From the NCBI GenBank assembly GCA_020852035.1, contig JADZBR010000191.1, forward strand, positions 1 to 5,006: a stretch of DNA of 5,006 nucleotides, read 5' to 3'. Origin of the DNA: Caulobacteraceae bacterium. Lineage in GTDB: Bacteria; Pseudomonadota; Alphaproteobacteria; Caulobacterales; Caulobacteraceae. Each line of letters opens with the position of its first letter. The first letter of the stretch is position 1. Under the pieces are notes generated by a model that was given only the letters and a program-made list of their open reading frames with translations, searched no databases and was not told where the DNA came from. This document shows positions 1-5,006 of this stretch, piece after piece. The position numbers were made by a program, and so were the translations under genes.

Positions 1-679
1 CGAGCTGCTCATGTTCATCCATGAGCGCATCAAGGAATCGGGCGTCTCGCCGTCGTTCGACGAAATGAAGGACGCCCTGGACCTGGCCTCCAAGTCCGGC
101 ATCCACCGGCTGATCACCGCGCTGGAGGAACGCGGGTTCCTGCGCCGCCTGCCGCACCGGGCCCGCGCCCTGGAAGTCACCAAGCTGCCGCAGGAGGCCA
201 CCGCTTCGGCTCCGGCCCGCGGCCGCGCGCCCTTCCGCCCGCAGGTGGTGGAAGGCGGCGGGGGCGGCATGGAGCTGCCGGTGGCGGCCAACGAGGTGCG
301 CGACCTGCCGGTGCTGGGCCGCATCGCCGCCGGCACGCCGATCTCGGCCATCCAGCACGAGAAGGACCGCCTGCAGGTGCCCGAGACCATGCTGGGCGCC
401 GGCGAACACTTCGTGCTCGAGGTGCAGGGCGATTCGATGATCCAGGCCGGCATCCTCGACGGCGACTATGTGGTCATCAAGCGCACCGACGACGCCACCT
501 CCGGCGAGATCGTGGTCGCCCTGGTGCAGGGCGAGGAAGCCACCCTGAAGCGTCTGCGCCGCAAGGGCGCCTCCATCGCGCTGGAAGCGGCCAACCCGGC
601 CTACGAGACCCGCATCTTCGGCCCCGACCAGGTCGAGGTGCAGGGCCGCCTCGTCGGGCTCATCCGCCGCTACCACTGA
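1..679 (+). CDS. lexA: LexA, SOS-response transcriptional repressor (5' end cut by window edge)
   Basis: LexA represses DNA-repair genes and cleaves itself when RecA binds single-stranded DNA. The frame is open from base 2 (Glu-Leu-Leu before the first ATG at 11), so the true start lies outside. Related alphaproteobacterial proteins begin about seven residues earlier (MLTRKQH-like), which would give about 232 residues. Numbering from the ATG at 11: residues 1-55 are the winged helix-turn-helix DNA-binding domain; 56-97 a long linker rich in Ala, Pro and Gly, with five glycines at 82-86; 98-222 the S24 peptidase domain. The cleavage site is Ala107-Gly108 in GRIAAGTP. The catalytic Ser142 is in GDSM (codon 434-436) and Lys180 in ATLKR (codon 548-550), so autocleavage should work. 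The gene converges on comEC and overlaps it by 20 bp. Its promoter, where an autoregulatory SOS box would be expected, is not in the window. Confidence 0.97.
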   Translation, partial: ELLMFIHERIKESGVSPSFDEMKDALDLASKSGIHRLITALEERGFLRRLPHRARALEVTKLPQEATASAPARGRAPFRPQVVEGGGGGMELPVAANEVRDLPVLGRIAAGTPISAIQHEKDRLQVPETMLGAGEHFVLEVQGDSMIQAGILDGDYVVIKRTDDATSGEIVVALVQGEEATLKRLRRKGASIALEAANPAYETRIFGPDQVEVQGRLVGLIRRYH

Positions 680-2798
680 GCGTCCACGGGCGGCGGCCTC
701 TGAGGTCGTTCGCCCAGCGGACCGTCCAGCCCTCCGGCGTGCGCCAAAGCTCGGCCGAACCGCCGCGCGCGAAGTCGCGGGCGTCCAGCACCGCCGGCGC
801 CGCGCAGGGAGCGGTCAAGGTGCTCCGCAGGATCACGAGATCGGCGCGGCAGAGTTCGGCCAGCCGCTCGGCGTCGGGCAGGCGTTTGCTCCAGGCTGTG
901 CCGATCGACCATTCGCCGGCCGCCTCGGACGGCGCACAGGACCAGCGGTCGCAGGCGAAGAGCCGATCCCGCTGCGCCGTATCTTCCCCCTCCGGTAGCG
1001 CCAGAGCCCGCCGCCGCGACCAGAATTCCAGGGCGAAGGCCTTGGCGTCCGGGCGCAGGGCAACCGCCGCCCTCCCCTCCCGGATCGCCACCGCGCCGCC
1101 GTCGTCGGCGATCCAGAGGTCCGGCGGCGCGGGCCGCGGCCAGAGGTTCACCGCCAGCGCCAGCGGCAGGCCGAGCCAGCGGAGCGGCCCGCGCCAGGCG
1201 CAGAGCACCAGGATGCCGAGGAACGCCACCGGCAGGGCCAGGCTGGGCGCGCTGGCCACCGTCAGGGTCGGCGGCGGCGAACGGGCGGCCAGTTCGGCGA
1301 CGCGCAGGATGCCCTCGATGCCGACCGCCGCGACCGCCAGCGGCGCCTCGCCGAGATCGAACGGCGCCAGCACGGCCCCGATCGCCAGCGCCGGCATCAT
1401 CACGAACGAGGAGATCGGGGCGGCGACCAGGTTGGCCGGCAGGCCCCAGGTGGAAACCCGGTTGAAGTGCTGGATGGCGAACGGCCCGGTGGCCAGGCCC
1501 GCCACCAGCGAGACGCCGATGCTGAGCGCCAGCCAGACGCCGGCCGCCTGGGCGAAGCGGATCGGCCAGGGCACGCTGATCTCCCGCGCCGGCCGCGGCC
1601 AGGCCTCGGCGAGCGCCACCAGGGCGGCGGTGGCGGCGAAGGACATCTGGAACCCCGGCTGGGCCACCGCCTCGGGCTGCAGGGTGATCACGACCAGGGC
1701 CGCCAGCGCCAGATTGCGCAGCGAGAGCGCGCGGCGGTCGGCCAGGATGGCGGCGAAGGCGACGATGGCGGTCACGGCCGCACGCACCGCCGGGGCGTCG
1801 CCGCCGGAGAGCGCCAGATAGGCCAGGGTCGCGCCGATGGCCGCGCCGGCCGCCGCCTTCTTGCCGGAGACCCGCAGCGCCGCCCACGGCCAGGCGGCCA
1901 GCGCCAGCCGCACGGCCGCGAACACGAAGCCGCCGACGATGGCCATGTGCAGGCCGGAGATCGAGATCAGGTGCGCCAGCCCCGAAGCGCGCATCGCCTC
2001 CACCTGCTCGGGCGGCACGAAGGCCTCGTGGCCGGTGACCATCGCCGCCGCCAGCCCGCCGGCGCGCGGGCCCGTCTGCTCATGGATCTTCTGCGCCAGC
2101 GACCAGCGCATGGCGTTCAGCCGCATGGTCGCCGCCAGCCGCCAGGGCGGATCGGGCAGGTAGGCTTCGCGGGGCCGCCCGACCGCGAAGCCCACGCCGC
2201 CGATCCCGTGGAAGTAGGCGTCGCGGGCGAAGTCGTAGGCGCCGGGGCTGGCGGGGCCCGGGGGCGGATTGAGCCGGGCGCGCACCACGATCGACGAGCC
2301 GGGCGCCGGCGGCTGGCCGCGCAGGCCGAGGCGCACGCGTTCGGGGGTCTCGTCCGGGGCCAGGCCGCCGACCGTCACCGGCGCGATCAGCACGCGAGGG
2401 CCGGCCGCGCCGGGGCTGTCGATGTCGAGCACATAGCCGCTGACGAGCCGCGTGGCCTCGTCAGCCGGCGCGAGGGGCGCCGCGGCCTGCAGGGTGCGGC
2501 TCTTGGCGACGAGGGCGCCGGCGGCGAGGAAGGCCAGCAGGATCGCCCCGGCGGTCACCGCGCGGTTCTGCGACTTGAACGTCGCGACGGCCGCCCCGAG
2601 CAACGCGGCCAGGGCCGCCAGCGCCAGCGGCCAGAGCGGCGGCTCGACGCGCAGGGCCAGGTAGATCGCCGCGCCCCCGCCATAGGCCACCGGCGTCCAG
2701 AGAGGTGTGCGGTCGGCCTGCTGGGCGACCTGCCCGGCCAGCCAGGCCCCCCGTGATCTGGCGAGGCGGGAAAGGCGCGTGCTAAGAGGCGCGCCCAT
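660..2798 (-). CDS. comEC: ComEC/Rec2-family inner-membrane DNA uptake channel protein
   Basis: A 712-residue polytopic membrane protein of the ComEC/Rec2 family, which passes single-stranded DNA across the inner membrane during natural transformation. Residues 36-98 hold the first hydrophobic segments. Residues 100-230 are a soluble DUF4131-like (OB-fold) region with the typical PGAYDFARDAYFHGIG stretch. Residues 240-550 are the Competence domain with several membrane segments and the hallmark HLISISGLHMAIVGG (276-290), then SGGDAPAVRA (331-340), QPGFQMSFAATAAL (380-393) and NLVAAPISSF (456-465). Residues 555-712 sit where other ComECs carry a metallo-beta-lactamase domain but contain no histidine, so no metal site. 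I chose the ATG at 2798 because the open frame beyond it (to 2906) runs into gltX and looks unlike the family. No clear Shine-Dalgarno precedes it. No other competence gene is in the window, so active transformation is not shown. Confidence 0.93.
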   Translation of the reverse strand: MGAPLSTRLSRLARSRGAWLAGQVAQQADRTPLWTPVAYGGGAAIYLALRVEPPLWPLALAALAALLGAAVATFKSQNRAVTAGAILLAFLAAGALVAKSRTLQAAAPLAPADEATRLVSGYVLDIDSPGAAGPRVLIAPVTVGGLAPDETPERVRLGLRGQPPAPGSSIVVRARLNPPPGPASPGAYDFARDAYFHGIGGVGFAVGRPREAYLPDPPWRLAATMRLNAMRWSLAQKIHEQTGPRAGGLAAAMVTGHEAFVPPEQVEAMRASGLAHLISISGLHMAIVGGFVFAAVRLALAAWPWAALRVSGKKAAAGAAIGATLAYLALSGGDAPAVRAAVTAIVAFAAILADRRALSLRNLALAALVVITLQPEAVAQPGFQMSFAATAALVALAEAWPRPAREISVPWPIRFAQAAGVWLALSIGVSLVAGLATGPFAIQHFNRVSTWGLPANLVAAPISSFVMMPALAIGAVLAPFDLGEAPLAVAAVGIEGILRVAELAARSPPPTLTVASAPSLALPVAFLGILVLCAWRGPLRWLGLPLALAVNLWPRPAPPDLWIADDGGAVAIREGRAAVALRPDAKAFALEFWSRRRALALPEGEDTAQRDRLFACDRWSCAPSEAAGEWSIGTAWSKRLPDAERLAELCRADLVILRSTLTAPCAAPAVLDARDFARGGSAELWRTPEGWTVRWANDLRGRRPWTLSGSGG
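664..696. terminator. Candidate hairpin at the lexA/comEC convergent 3' ends
   Basis: CCGCCGC at 664-670 can pair with GCGGCGG at 690-696: seven G/C pairs, 19-nt loop, spanning the lexA stop codon and the last codons of comEC. A competing pairing joins GGCCGCC (644-650) to GGCGGCC (692-698). No T-run follows on either strand, so this is not a canonical intrinsic terminator. It could be a bidirectional or Rho-assisted stop, or chance structure in GC-rich DNA. Confidence 0.22.
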
Positions 2799-2820
2799 CA
2801 CGCCAGAGCTCGCTTCGCCT
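2799..2820. promoter_or_regulatory. 22-bp divergent start region between comEC and gltX
   Basis: Only 22 bp separate the comEC start codon (minus strand, ATG at 2798-2796) from the gltX start codon (2821). Neither side has a convincing Shine-Dalgarno: the gltX side has only GAG at 2806-2808 region, about 12 nt upstream, and the comEC side reads GGCGTG directly before its ATG. Promoters for both genes must overlap the opposite gene's 5' coding sequence. A partial -10 match for gltX, GCTAAGAG (2781-2788; six of eight positions of GCTANAWC), lies inside comEC codons 4-6, without a good -35 partner. Confidence 0.4.
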
Positions 2821-4227
2821 ATGTCCCAACGCCCCGTCGTCACCCGTATCGCGCCCTCGCCGACCGGCATGATGCACATAGGCACCGCACGCACGGCGCT
2901 GTTCAACTGGCTTTATGCACGCCATACGGGTGGAAAATTCCTGATCCGCGTCGAGGACACCGACCGCGAGCGCTCCACCGAGGAAGCCGTGAAGGTGATC
3001 TTCGACGGCATGGCCTGGCTGGGCCTCGAGGCCGATGAGCCGCCGGTGTTCCAGGCGCAGCGCGCCGACCGGCACCGGGAGGTGGTGGCCGAGCTGCTGG
3101 CGCGCGGCGCGGCCTACCGTTGCTACATGACGGTCGAAGAACTGGCCGCCGAACGTGAGCTGGCGCGGGCCGAGGGGCGCGTGGTGCGCTCGCCCTGGCG
3201 CGACCAGGCGGCCGACCTCGGCGACAACCGGCCCTTCGTGGTGCGCTTCCGGAGCCCGCAGGAGGGCGACACCGTCGTACGCGATCTGGTGAAGGGCGAG
3301 GTGCGCTTCCAGAACAGGCAGCTGGACGACCTCATCCTGCTGCGCTCCGACGGCTCGCCGAACTACAACCTCGCAGTGGTGGTGGACGATCACGACATGG
3401 GGGTGACCCACGTCATCCGCGGCGACGATCACCTGAACAACGCCGCGCGCCAGAGCCTGATCTGGCAGGCGATGGGCTGGGAGCTGCCCGCCTTCGCGCA
3501 CCTGCCGCTGATCCACGGGCCGGACGGCGCCAAGCTCTCCAAGCGCCACGGGGCGCAGGCGGTGAGCGAGTTCGACGACATGGGCTATCTGCCCGAGGCG
3601 ATGCGCAACTACCTGGCGCGACTGGGCTGGGGGCATGGCGACGACGAGATCTTCTCCGACGCCCAGGCTATCCAGTGGTTCGACGTGGCCGACGTGGTCA
3701 GCGCCCCCGCGCGACTGGACTGGGCCAAGCTCAATCACATCAACAACCATTACATCCGCCAGGCCGACGCGGGCCGGCTGGCGAAGCTGACGGCCGACAT
3801 CCACGCCGGCCGCGGCTGGGCTTTGCGCCCCGGCGACGACGAGGTGCTGCAACGCACCATCCCGCTGGTGCGCGACGGGGCGAAGACCATGCTGGAACTG
3901 GCCGACGCCACGGTCTTCGCGCTGAAGCCGCGTCCGCTGGAACTGCCCGAGAAAGCCCTGGCGCAGCTCACCGAGGAGACCCGCCAGCGGCTGGCGCGCC
4001 TGCGCGAGCGACTTGCGGCCGCGGCGTCGTGGGACGTGCCGGGCCTGGAGGCCGAACTGCGCGACTTCGCCGAAGCCGAAGGCGTGGGCCTGGGAAAATT
4101 CGGTCCCGCCCTGCGCGCGGTGCTCTCCGGCGGCTCGCCGGCGCCGGACCTGGCCGGGGCGATGGTGTCCCTAGGTCACGAGGAAGCGATTGGCCGGATC
4201 GACGACGCTCTTTCGCAGGTGCGGTAA
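2821..4227 (+). CDS. gltX: Glutamyl-tRNA synthetase
   Basis: A class I aminoacyl-tRNA synthetase that uses ATP to attach glutamate to tRNA(Glu) in the cytoplasm. At 468 residues it has the usual bacterial length. The Rossmann catalytic core begins with TRIAPSPTGMMHIGTA (8-23), where HIGT (19-22) is the family's HIGH signature, followed by RVEDTDRERST (43-53). RGDDHLNN (200-207) and the KMSKS-type loop KLSKR (238-242) complete the ATP site. Residues from about 320 form the helical anticodon-binding region. The sole cysteine is C101, so the zinc site known from E. coli GluRS is absent. The ATG at 2821 puts this core at the normal distance from the N-terminus; the frame stays open to 2707, but that part is antisense comEC. 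Many alphaproteobacteria carry two GltX paralogues, one of which may charge tRNA(Gln) for GatCAB; I cannot tell which this is. The start is divergent from comEC, and gltA follows after 55 bp. Confidence 0.97.
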   Translation: MSQRPVVTRIAPSPTGMMHIGTARTALFNWLYARHTGGKFLIRVEDTDRERSTEEAVKVIFDGMAWLGLEADEPPVFQAQRADRHREVVAELLARGAAYRCYMTVEELAAERELARAEGRVVRSPWRDQAADLGDNRPFVVRFRSPQEGDTVVRDLVKGEVRFQNRQLDDLILLRSDGSPNYNLAVVVDDHDMGVTHVIRGDDHLNNAARQSLIWQAMGWELPAFAHLPLIHGPDGAKLSKRHGAQAVSEFDDMGYLPEAMRNYLARLGWGHGDDEIFSDAQAIQWFDVADVVSAPARLDWAKLNHINNHYIRQADAGRLAKLTADIHAGRGWALRPGDDEVLQRTIPLVRDGAKTMLELADATVFALKPRPLELPEKALAQLTEETRQRLARLRERLAAAASWDVPGLEAELRDFAEAEGVGLGKFGPALRAVLSGGSPAPDLAGAMVSLGHEEAIGRIDDALSQVR

Positions 4228-4230
4228 GTC

Positions 4231-4238
4231 GCTATAAC
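4231..4238 (+). promoter_or_regulatory. Candidate gltA promoter, -10 element GCTATAAC
   Basis: GCTATAAC matches every position of the Caulobacter housekeeping sigma-factor -10 consensus GCTANAWC. It lies just after the gltX stop (4225-4227). The -35 is weak: TTCGCAG at 4212-4218 matches TTGACGS at about four of seven positions, with 12 nt between the boxes, inside the known spacing. Transcription would start near 4245, giving a leader of about 38 nt. The spacer is also clearly richer in A/T than its surroundings. Confidence 0.55.
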
Positions 4239-4268
4239 GCTGCGCGAACGATTGTTTCATTGAGCATT

Positions 4269-4274
4269 GGAAGG
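4269..4274 (+). promoter_or_regulatory. Ribosome binding site of gltA
   Basis: GGAAGG ends 8 nt before the ATG at 4283, a good Shine-Dalgarno at normal spacing. It fixes this ATG as the gltA start and contrasts with the missing Shine-Dalgarno at gltX and comEC. Confidence 0.7.
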
Positions 4275-4282
4275 CGGGACAG

Positions 4283-5006
4283 ATGGGCGAAACGGCCACG
4301 GTGAACATTGCGGGCAAGGCCATCGAACTGCCGGTCCTGAAGGGTACGATCGGTCCGGACGTGGTCGATATCCGCAAGCTCTACGCCGAAGCCGACGTCT
4401 TCACCTACGACCCGGGCTTCACCTCGACCGGCAGCTGCGAAAGCAAGATCACCTTCATCGACGGCGACCAGGGCGTCCTGCTGCATCGCGGCTATCCCAT
4501 CGACCAGCTGGCCGAGAAGTCGAGCTTCCTGGAGGTCTGCTACCTGCTGCTGCACGGCGAACTGCCGACCGCCGGGCAGTTCGAGGAGTTCGACAAGAAC
4601 ATCACCTATCACACGATGGTGCATGAGCAGTTCGACAGGTTTTTCCAGGGTTTCCGCCGGGATGCTCACCCGATGGCGATCATGGTCGGCGCCGTCGGCG
4701 CGCTGAGCGCCTTCTACCACGACTCGACCAATGTGGATGATCCGCAGCAACGCATCATCTCGGCCCACCGGATGATCGCCAAGATGCCGACGATCGCGGC
4801 GCGGGCGTTCAAATATTCTCGCGGCCAGCCGTTCGTCTATCCGCGCAACGACCTCTCCTACGCCGAGAACTTCCTGCGCATGTGCTTCTCGGTGCCGGCC
4901 GAGGACTGGAAGCCGAACCCGGTCCTGACCAAGGCGATGGACCGCATCTTCATCCTGCACGCCGACCACGAGCAGAACGCCTCCACCAACACGGTGCGTT
5001 CGGCCG
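4283..5006 (+). CDS. gltA: Citrate synthase, type II (3' end cut by window edge)
   Basis: Citrate synthase condenses acetyl-CoA and oxaloacetate to citrate, the entry step of the TCA cycle. Translation from the ATG at 4283 gives 241 whole codons with no stop before the edge, about 56% of the roughly 430-residue family length. Residues 1-50 form the N-terminal beta region typical of the hexameric Gram-negative type. FIDGDQGVLLHRGYPIDQLA (58-77) is the classic early motif, HPMAIMVGAVGALSAFY (129-145) follows, and FILHADHEQNASTNTVR (223-239) carries the His226/His229 pair that corresponds to the oxaloacetate-site histidines. The GPAHGG histidine, catalytic Asp and C-terminal Arg lie beyond the window. 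The related methylcitrate synthase usually lacks this long N-terminal region, so citrate synthase is preferred. The Caulobacter counterpart is called CitA. A good ribosome binding site and its own promoter-like element lie in the 55 bp after gltX. Confidence 0.96.
   Translation, partial: MGETATVNIAGKAIELPVLKGTIGPDVVDIRKLYAEADVFTYDPGFTSTGSCESKITFIDGDQGVLLHRGYPIDQLAEKSSFLEVCYLLLHGELPTAGQFEEFDKNITYHTMVHEQFDRFFQGFRRDAHPMAIMVGAVGALSAFYHDSTNVDDPQQRIISAHRMIAKMPTIAARAFKYSRGQPFVYPRNDLSYAENFLRMCFSVPAEDWKPNPVLTKAMDRIFILHADHEQNASTNTVRSA

Noticed and set aside
1151..2630. Identical 16-mers in comEC at 1151-1166 and 2615-2630
   Set aside because: Both encode Pro-Leu-Ala-Leu-Ala in hydrophobic segments with the same preferred codons; similar words occur several times in the gene, so this is codon bias, not a repeat element.
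739..2756. Long plus-strand open frames opposite comEC (360 codons at 739-1821, 429 codons at 1467-2756, and shorter ones)
   Set aside because: They are antisense to a clear comEC, rich in Arg, Gly, Ala and Gln in the way of high-GC shadow frames, and show no recognisable domain.
2707..2820. N-terminal extension of gltX by 38 residues
   Set aside because: The extension is antisense to comEC codons, unlike any GluRS N-terminus; the family begins a few residues before TRIAPSPTG.
2799..2906. N-terminal extension of comEC by 36 residues
   Set aside because: It would lie on the strand opposite the highly conserved HIGT region of gltX and does not resemble the ComEC N-terminus. It cannot be fully excluded without N-terminal data.
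2782..3852. 356-codon minus-strand frame opposite gltX
   Set aside because: It mirrors gltX codon by codon, is low in complexity (His, Val, Gln, Arg rich), has no family resemblance and would also overlap the comEC start.
4246..4258. GAAC...GTTTC in the gltA leader as a possible LexA box
   Set aside because: The alphaproteobacterial SOS box is a direct repeat GTTC-N7-GTTC; this is an imperfect inverted arrangement with the wrong spacing. No true box was found on either strand.
4579..4591. GTTCGAGGAGTTC in gltA as an SOS box
   Set aside because: The spacing is 5 rather than 7 and it is inside coding sequence, where it encodes Phe-Glu-Glu-Phe.
4267..4626. 119-codon plus-strand frame starting at 4267
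   Set aside because: It overlaps gltA in another frame and gives a His/Arg/Gly-rich protein with no motif; the ribosome binding site serves the ATG at 4283.
4232..4969. 245-codon minus-strand frame opposite the gltA region
   Set aside because: The plus strand encodes citrate synthase with all expected motifs; the minus frame is its shadow.
1..5006. A mobile element, CRISPR array, tRNA/rRNA gene or defence system
   Set aside because: Nearly every base is explained by four core genes; no transposase, terminal repeats, spaced repeats or cloverleaf sequence was seen.

Overview
This window looks like a compact, GC-rich (roughly 70% by eye) chromosomal segment of an alphaproteobacterium, most likely Caulobacterales (Caulobacter, Phenylobacterium or a relative). 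Four things support this: the long-linker alphaproteobacterial LexA; the ComEC sequence type; a promoter -10 element (GCTATAAC) that fits the Caulobacter housekeeping consensus GCTANAWC exactly; and the gene order lexA / comEC / gltX / citrate synthase, which I recall from memory, unchecked, for the Caulobacter chromosome. It reads as core genome. I see no insertion sequence, phage gene, tRNA, rRNA, CRISPR array or foreign-looking island.

Layout: (1) 1-679, plus strand: lexA, the SOS repressor, missing only about ten N-terminal codons beyond the left edge. (2) 660-2798, minus strand: comEC, an inner-membrane DNA-uptake channel protein, convergent with lexA and overlapping its 3' end by 20 bp. 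(3) 2799-2820: a 22-bp gap between the divergent comEC and gltX start codons. (4) 2821-4227, plus strand: gltX, glutamyl-tRNA synthetase. (5) 4228-4282: a 55-bp spacer with a good promoter -10 element and a ribosome binding site. (6) 4283 to the right edge, plus strand: gltA (called citA in Caulobacter), citrate synthase, cut off after 241 codons, just past the HADHEQN motif and before the rest of the active site. Only about 77 bp of the window is non-coding.

The genes do not form one pathway. LexA controls the DNA-damage response, and ComEC would bring single-stranded DNA into the cytoplasm. GltX charges tRNA with glutamate, and citrate synthase starts the TCA cycle that supplies the 2-oxoglutarate used to make glutamate. 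gltX and gltA are codirectional and may be partly co-transcribed, but gltA appears to have its own promoter.

I do not find a previously undescribed system. The points most worth a second look are the histidine-free C-terminal domain of ComEC, the very tight comEC/gltX divergent start region with no clear Shine-Dalgarno on either side, a cluster of unusual codons at the start of gltX, and the possible cell-cycle role of this citrate synthase by analogy with Caulobacter CitA.
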